From contig DATFXM010000174.1 of the NCBI GenBank assembly GCA_035315885.1, forward strand, positions 62,001-126,000: a stretch of DNA of 64,000 nucleotides, read 5' to 3'. Each line of letters starts with the position of its first letter. The stretch's first letter is position 1. Both the position numbers and the translations under genes were made by a program. Below the pieces are notes generated by a model, which saw only the letters and a list, made by a program, of their open reading frames with translations, ran no database searches and was not told the DNA's origin. This stretch comes from DATFXM01 sp035315885 (GTDB taxonomy: Bacteria; Acidobacteriota; Blastocatellia; UBA7656). Shown here in pieces: positions 59,135-64,000 of this stretch.

Positions 59135-59268
59135 CATCCTCTACCAAGCCGATCCGACCCTGGTGCGCCCCTTCGCGCCATTCCTATCGATACCAGCCCA
59201 CACAACCGCGCGTTTGACTGTGCAACTGCGCGGCTCCTATCATTCTAATCGCACTAAGGAGCCTCGCG

Positions 59269-62211
59269 GTGAAGTCTTCCACACTCACGGCTGTAGCAGC
59301 CGGTCTTCTGCTACCGATCATTGGCCTTCAAACACTCGTCGTTTCCGCTCAGAGCGGTCGCGGACGCCCCAGAGTTGCGCCACCTTCTACAACAGCGCCG
59401 CCTCCACCCGTCACGATCCCGGCCGATGCCGCCGTAGTCAAGCAGGAACAAAACGGTTTCACATCGCGCGTAGTGCTGCGCAACGGGATTACCGTCATCG
59501 TCGATGAACAGCATTCCTTACCCATAGCCGCTGCGGTTGCCTGCGTCAGACGAACCGATAAGAGCGCCGACGCGCGTCTTGTTTCAGCGCTCGTTCAGCG
59601 CATCATCCTGCGCGGCACAGTCACACGACCTCAAGGGAAAGCCGTAGCAGACTTGCGAGCCCTGGGCGGACAACTCGACGCTTTCATCACTCAAGACGCA
59701 AGCGTTCTCGCAGCCGTAGGCCCTTCAAGCAAACTCAAAGAGACGTTGGCAATCCAATCGGACCTGGTTCGGAATGCTCTGCTCGACGCCGAAGATGTTC
59801 GCCGCGAACTTCAACTGGCCTCCGATGAGCTCAAGGCCTTTGGCAATCTGAGCTCAGACTCTACGCGACTAGCCCGCGCACAACTCGATCAGAACGACGA
59901 TCCCTGGCCAATCAAAGCCACCGAGTCAAACATATCCTCAGTGACGCGAGAGCGTTTGCTGGATTCCTATCGCTCTGCCTTCAACCCCGCCAATCTTGTC
60001 GTCGTAGTCGTTGGAGATGTAGTGCCGTACACCGCGCTCATCGAAGTCCAGCAGAGCTACGGGAACTTTGTTGTGAATCCACGAGCGGCCGCAACCTCGC
60101 CCTCTGGAAAGCCGAAGCCGGGGGTTGCAGTTTCAACAACGACGCCCAAATCCGCGCAAGCTGACGCAAGAGCGGGTCAGTCGCCAACAACAACCTCCCC
60201 GGACAATGAAGCTGCCACGCCGAAGCCATCCGACAGCGTCAGTGCGAGCTACTACAACGAGCGCCTCGATATCAGGCAGGGCCGCGCGCGGGTGGAGTTT
60301 CCGGGTCCCGGATTAGAATCCCCGGATTGGTCTGCGATCGAAGTCTTGACGTCGATACTGGGCATAGGTCGTGCCAGCCGGCTGCACCGGACCCTGATAG
60401 ACGCGCAGTTGGCGGCTGATCGAGTTGAAGCCAGTTACATTCCCGGCGGCGAAACAAGTGTGATCAGGTTTCAACTCTGGCCGACTCAGGATGCGCGCGG
60501 AGCCGGGTCTTTGGACAGCGTAGAGTCCGGTCTGTTTCGAGAGCTGGACCGAATCCGCCGAGAACTTGTCTCCGAAGGAGAGCTCGCTCGTGCGAAATCG
60601 ATCCTGGAGGAGCGATTTCTTGAACTCGATTCATCTTTCCTGAACAGGGCGATTCGGATGGGGCTGGGCGAAGCGAGCCAAGGAGGCATCGCCGATGTAG
60701 TGGGCTACCGAAGCAAGATACGTTCGGTTCGAGCTGAAGACGTTCAGAAAGTTGCTGGGAAGTATCTGATCGCCAACGCTGCGGTGGTCCGGGAAATTGA
60801 GCCTCTGAGCGCCCCGCCGCGAACGTTCGATGCGGATAGATTTGCTGCAACGGTAGCAACCTGGGCTCCAGGATTTTCAAAACCGGTGGACTCGGCTTCG
60901 ATCAGGCCGGCGGATCCGACTCAGTCATCCGCGCCGCTGGCACAAAGCGAGGAAAGGCCGGCCAGGGAATCGATCGAGCCCCTACCGGTGAAGGACTTCT
61001 CGACGCTGAACGGGCCGCGCGCATTCGTCCGCGAGGACCATGCCCACGCTCTTGTAACCATCGCCTTGTTTTTTCAAGGCGGGCGTTTGCTCGAAACCGC
61101 TTCGAACGCGGGGATCACCGAGCTAATGCTTCGTTCAATGATCTACGGCACCGCCAGACGGAGCTACAATCAGCTCACCGACGAGTTGGAACAGCGAGGC
61201 GCGCGTCTTGAAGCAGTTTCAGAGGCGGATTTTTTTGGCTTCGTGTTGAGCGTTCCATCTAGAAACGCCGACCGAGTGCTGCGGATTCTGCGGGACATCG
61301 TCGAGGAACCTGCGTTCAGAGAGGACGAAGTAAAGCGCGCCGCGCTTGGACAACTTTTCGAGATCAGGAGCGATCGCGATTCTCTGGTCTCGAACGCGCA
61401 GATGCTGCTTAGGGCGTCTCTGTTTCCCGGTCACGCATACGCCATGCCTCCGCACGGAACTGAAGAAATATTGGTCAAGATCACCGCCGAACAGTTGCAG
61501 GAATGGCACGCAAAGCTGATCAAACGCCAATACCCCTTGATTGTGATAGTCGGGGATACGGACGGCTCAGCACTGGTGTCTGGACAGCTCGCTGAAGGTT
61601 TCAGGCGTCGCGATCTGGATACATCGCTGCAGGTGAAACTGCCGGCTATGTCGGCTCCTGGAGAGAAAGCCGATACGCGAAATCAGCCGGTCAACGCGAT
61701 TGCTTTGGGATATAGCGGTCCTAAGGGTTCAAGCTCTGACCGGGCTGCGCTGGCGTTGCTTGTGGAAGCGATGAATGGACCGGGCGGTTTGCTGTGGCGT
61801 GAACTGCGCGACAAGCAGGGACTCGCGCTGGGTTCGTTTTTTGCGTCCGAATCGTGGTTCGCGGGTGGCAGTATCTCGATATGCGCAATCGGATCGATGG
61901 GTAAGGAACCGGCGCTTCGTGCTGCGATGCTCTCGCTGCTTCAGGGAGTGGGGCGCGTCGGGCTGAATGAAAAGGATTTCGAGGGAGCGATGGCGGCGGC
62001 CTTCGGTGCAAGGCTGTCGCAGCTTCAGTCGCAGCGTTTCCACGCGCTCGAATACGCGCGGGCGGTCTATTATCAGCAACAGGCGGCCTCGGTTGACGGC
62101 CCGACCGAAGATGCAGTGAAGATCACTCCAGAAGAGTTGAAGCGAGCCACGACTACTTATCTGAAGGGCACGCCATCCATTGGTGTCATTCGATCTCGCG
62201 CGCAGAAATGA
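59269..62211 (+). CDS. Secreted M16-family-like protein without the zinc motif
   Basis: 980 residues, starting at GTG with AAGGAG 6 bases upstream. A signal peptide (VAAGLLLPIIGLQTLVVSAQ) and Pro/Thr-rich linker are followed by two tandem M16 halves. The first (about 65-300) shows the family order (LRNGITVIVDEQHSLPIAA, LRALGGQLDAFI, YRSAFNPANLVVVVVGDV). However, the HxxEH of the first half is replaced by A107-L-V-Q-R111 in ALVQRIILRGT. The matching place in the second half reads E618-L-M-L-R622 (ITELMLRSMIYGT). Neither half carries the Zn ligands. It is probably a periplasmic non-catalytic member, perhaps a chaperone-like binder of unfolded peptides or a partner of an active M16 enzyme encoded elsewhere. 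The flanking genes give no partner. Confidence 0.85.
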   Translation: MKSSTLTAVAAGLLLPIIGLQTLVVSAQSGRGRPRVAPPSTTAPPPPVTIPADAAVVKQEQNGFTSRVVLRNGITVIVDEQHSLPIAAAVACVRRTDKSADARLVSALVQRIILRGTVTRPQGKAVADLRALGGQLDAFITQDASVLAAVGPSSKLKETLAIQSDLVRNALLDAEDVRRELQLASDELKAFGNLSSDSTRLARAQLDQNDDPWPIKATESNISSVTRERLLDSYRSAFNPANLVVVVVGDVVPYTALIEVQQSYGNFVVNPRAAATSPSGKPKPGVAVSTTTPKSAQADARAGQSPTTTSPDNEAATPKPSDSVSASYYNERLDIRQGRARVEFPGPGLESPDWSAIEVLTSILGIGRASRLHRTLIDAQLAADRVEASYIPGGETSVIRFQLWPTQDARGAGSLDSVESGLFRELDRIRRELVSEGELARAKSILEERFLELDSSFLNRAIRMGLGEASQGGIADVVGYRSKIRSVRAEDVQKVAGKYLIANAAVVREIEPLSAPPRTFDADRFAATVATWAPGFSKPVDSASIRPADPTQSSAPLAQSEERPARESIEPLPVKDFSTLNGPRAFVREDHAHALVTIALFFQGGRLLETASNAGITELMLRSMIYGTARRSYNQLTDELEQRGARLEAVSEADFFGFVLSVPSRNADRVLRILRDIVEEPAFREDEVKRAALGQLFEIRSDRDSLVSNAQMLLRASLFPGHAYAMPPHGTEEILVKITAEQLQEWHAKLIKRQYPLIVIVGDTDGSALVSGQLAEGFRRRDLDTSLQVKLPAMSAPGEKADTRNQPVNAIALGYSGPKGSSSDRAALALLVEAMNGPGGLLWRELRDKQGLALGSFFASESWFAGGSISICAIGSMGKEPALRAAMLSLLQGVGRVGLNEKDFEGAMAAAFGARLSQLQSQRFHALEYARAVYYQQQAASVDGPTEDAVKITPEELKRATTTYLKGTPSIGVIRSRAQK

Positions 62212-62222
62212 TCGAGATGGGG

Positions 62223-62402
62223 GCGTTGTCCCCGCCTTTCGCGATTAGCCAACGTCGGGTTTCAAAGGAAAGGTTCGAAAAGGACGCAAAGGCGTCGAGC
62301 GTTGTCGACTTTGAGTCCTTTGCGAACCTTTGCGGTCTTGCGAACCTCTGCGGTCTTTGCGTGAAACCCGGCTTACTTAATCGCTCATAGCGGGGACAAC
62401 GC
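62223..62402. repeat. Palindromic CGCAAAG-heptad element, copy 2
   Basis: Perfect 13-base terminal inverted repeats: GCGTTGTCCCCGC (62223-62235) and GCGGGGACAACGC (62390-62402). Inner GGGTTTCA answers TGAAACCC. Heptads of TTTGCG/CGCAAAG fill the middle, plus GTCGA...TCGAC arms. Same build as 12834-12997. No coding frame. Confidence 0.75.
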
Positions 62403-62433
62403 GAACTCACGCAAGTCGATCCCCAAAACAAAA

Positions 62434-62464
62434 CGCGGGGCGGTCTGAGTAAGACCGCCCCGCG
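62434..62464. terminator. Perfect 13-bp bidirectional hairpin
   Basis: CGCGGGGCGGTCT (62434-62446) and AGACCGCCCCGCG (62452-62464) with loop GAGTA. On the minus strand it is followed by TTTTGTTTTG, on the plus strand by ATTCTTTT. It terminates the OmpA gene and probably the M16 gene. Confidence 0.85.
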
Positions 62465-62492
62465 ATTCTTTTCGAACCGCAATGGTTCGACG

Positions 62493-64000
62493 TTAATCGT
62501 GAGAAGTAACCGGCACCGGCTCCACGAGCATTCCTACTGCCGCGCCTGACTTCTTCGCTTTCTTACGCGGAGCGCGACGCGCCGGACGTCTCTTCTCAAC
62601 GCCCTGCGCCGGCGTTTCAGTAGTTATGATCTGGGGCGTCGCACCGGCCGCGCACTTCTTCATCGAGTCGATGCCCGAGGCGCTCGCGCCATCCGGTATG
62701 AACCAGAACTCAACCCTGCGGTTAAGGTTCGGATCGCCGGAATCGTGCGGACACGTATCGCCGAAGTTGCGTACCGTTATGCGAGCCGTATCGATGCCCT
62801 TCTCATTGACCAGGTAGTCTCGCGCGTTGTTCGCTCGAGTCAACGAGATGCCGACTCGCTCGGACGAATCGCGGTGACCATCGATCACCACCGACGACCG
62901 CGGATCACCCTGCAGCTTCAACGCGATGTCATCGAGACACGCCTTGTGCTCGTTGTTGATTCGGGCCGAGTTGTACGGGAAGAAGATCGGCCCGCACGGT
63001 ATCGTCGGGTAGATCGGCGGTGGCACCACCGGAACGTTTACCGTCACCGAAGCCGAGCAGCTACCACCCGGACACGGCTGATCGCAACGGCTGCGCGAGG
63101 TTCCAACGTTCACCGACACAGTGACCGTCCCAGCCGCGAGGCCGGTCGTATCAAGCGTGACCTCGGCACCGGACGTCGACGACAGAGTTCCACCGGTCGT
63201 GGACCACGTGAACGTCGGGTTGTCGGCGCCGCTTGCGGTCGCGCTTAATGTCACGCGATCGCCGGCAGTTACTGTGCCGGTCGAGACTCGGATGTCGCAC
63301 GTGACGGTCGGGCACGGCGGTTCGGTTATCTCGAAGCTGGCCGTGCAAGTCGTTTGTCCCGTCGTTACGCACTCGCTCGGGCAATCAACCGCAGGTACAG
63401 TTGCAGTCACCGTAGTAGTCACGGTATAGCGGCCGCACGCGAGCTGAGAGGTCGGGACCTCAACCGAAGCGCCGCTTCCGCTCACGGTAACCGGCCGCCC
63501 CTGGCCATCCTGAACCTGCCACGCGTAGGTGTAGGTTACCGTCGCGTTGTCGTAGCCCGGAGTCGTAGGTGTGGTCGTTAGCGTCAGACGCTCACCCTTG
63601 TTGACTGTTGCGGCGCTTGTCGCCAGCACGCAGGTCGGCGCAGGAGGCGGTGGACAGTGTTTGCGCGTGCCAATCGAGAAGTAAGCCACAAACCCATTCT
63701 CGCCGCTCGAATTGAACGTAACAGGAACCGTCTCGAACAGCGGATTGATGATGAAGAACGGCGGTGCGACGAAGATCGTCTTCGCCCTGAACACCGGCAG
63801 CGTGATGTCGTCCTCGTTGTTGAGGAAGCGGCGATATCCGCCGCCAAACGAGATCGCTCCGTTCTTGAAGAAGAACCGCAGACCAACATTGAGGTCCGAC
63901 GGGGAATTCTGGATCAGACTTGGCGTCCTGCTGCCGACGTACTCGGTGTGCAGGAACTCCGAAACAAATTCGATGTGACGGCCGATCGGGATTCCTACGC
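62493..64000 (-). CDS. OmpA-family protein with Ig-like domains (5' end beyond the window)
   Basis: The frame is open to the right edge, so the N-terminus is missing; the GTG at 63794 is internal. The visible part starts with beta strands of a membrane-barrel type (SDLNVGLRFFFKNGAIS, GGGYRRFLNNEDDITLPVF). Next come two Ig/PKD-like repeats with Cys pairs (ATSAATVNKGERLTLTTTP..., CDIRVSTGTVTAGDRVTLSA...). The OmpA domain follows: IFFPYNSARINNEHKACLDD, DGHRDSSERVGISLTRANNA and NLNRRVEFWFIPDG, with the Asp and Arg for peptidoglycan. A basic Lys/Arg/Ala/Pro tail (KRRPARRAPRKKAKKSG) ends the protein. It is likely an outer-membrane protein linked to the wall, with Ig spacers between barrel and OmpA domain. 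Confidence 0.85.
   Translation of the reverse strand, partial: VGIPIGRHIEFVSEFLHTEYVGSRTPSLIQNSPSDLNVGLRFFFKNGAISFGGGYRRFLNNEDDITLPVFRAKTIFVAPPFFIINPLFETVPVTFNSSGENGFVAYFSIGTRKHCPPPPAPTCVLATSAATVNKGERLTLTTTPTTPGYDNATVTYTYAWQVQDGQGRPVTVSGSGASVEVPTSQLACGRYTVTTTVTATVPAVDCPSECVTTGQTTCTASFEITEPPCPTVTCDIRVSTGTVTAGDRVTLSATASGADNPTFTWSTTGGTLSSTSGAEVTLDTTGLAAGTVTVSVNVGTSRSRCDQPCPGGSCSASVTVNVPVVPPPIYPTIPCGPIFFPYNSARINNEHKACLDDIALKLQGDPRSSVVIDGHRDSSERVGISLTRANNARDYLVNEKGIDTARITVRNFGDTCPHDSGDPNLNRRVEFWFIPDGASASGIDSMKKCAAGATPQIITTETPAQGVEKRRPARRAPRKKAKKSGAAVGMLVEPVPVTSHD

Overview
The window reads as chromosomal DNA of an Acidobacteriota bacterium, most likely a Blastocatellia-type lineage. Supporting signs are two proteins of the 'VWFA-related Acidobacterial domain' type, a carboxypeptidase-regulatory/beta-barrel protein, exported peptidases and OmpA proteins in large numbers, BlaI/M56 regulation, and intergenic islands of short tandem-plus-inverted repeats. 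This placement is inference from gene content. No rRNA, tRNA, phage, IS transposase or CRISPR was recognised.

Layout. 1-0.5 kb: tail of an M20 peptidase. 0.5-5.9 kb (-): four-gene type IV pilin-like operon (FimT/GspH, PilV, PilW, and a very large PilX-like protein) behind a good sigma-54 promoter match and ending at a terminator. 6-7.8 kb: a secreted orphan and a DUF1573 protein. 7.8-12.8 kb (-): classical rpmH-rnpA-yidD-yidC-jag-mnmE cluster, without dnaA. 13-19 kb: multidomain matrixin-like protease, BON protein, VWFA protein. 19-25 kb: sigma-54 promoter with a small DUF5666-like secreted protein, a hybrid kinase lacking its phospho-histidine, a phosphoesterase/BON/nucleotidyltransferase group, and an OmpA protein with another sigma-54 site. 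25-30 kb: MBL-fold hydrolase, a conserved secreted protein, small stress-type proteins (DUF2383, Lmo0937-like). 30-35 kb: exported PepT with a dienelactone hydrolase, a second VWFA protein, a second OmpA paralogue. 35-43 kb: ABC exporter, S9 peptidase, mnmG. 43-48 kb: BlaI/M56-TonB pair with a visible operator, then a subtilase. 48-53 kb: membrane histidine kinase plus NtrC-type sigma-54 activator. 53-64 kb: beta-barrel protein, rdgB, a gene-free stretch that looks like a structured RNA, M3 peptidase, aroB, DUF4845-like protein, an M16 protein with no zinc motif in either half, and an OmpA/Ig protein running off the right edge.

Themes. (1) Cell-envelope biology: insertase, pilins, OmpA proteins, TonB-type domain. 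(2) Exported proteolysis: matrixin, S8, S9, PepT, M3, M16, M56. (3) Sigma-54 control: three good and two weaker -24/-12 sites lie in the window together with one NtrC-family activator. (4) Several families of palindromic intergenic repeats sit at gene ends. The best candidate for something undescribed is the RNA at about 55657-55876. It has an enclosing long-range stem, several local hairpins, a helix mutually exclusive with the enclosing stem, and a strong intrinsic terminator. All start codons below were chosen by eye from Shine-Dalgarno position and family length.
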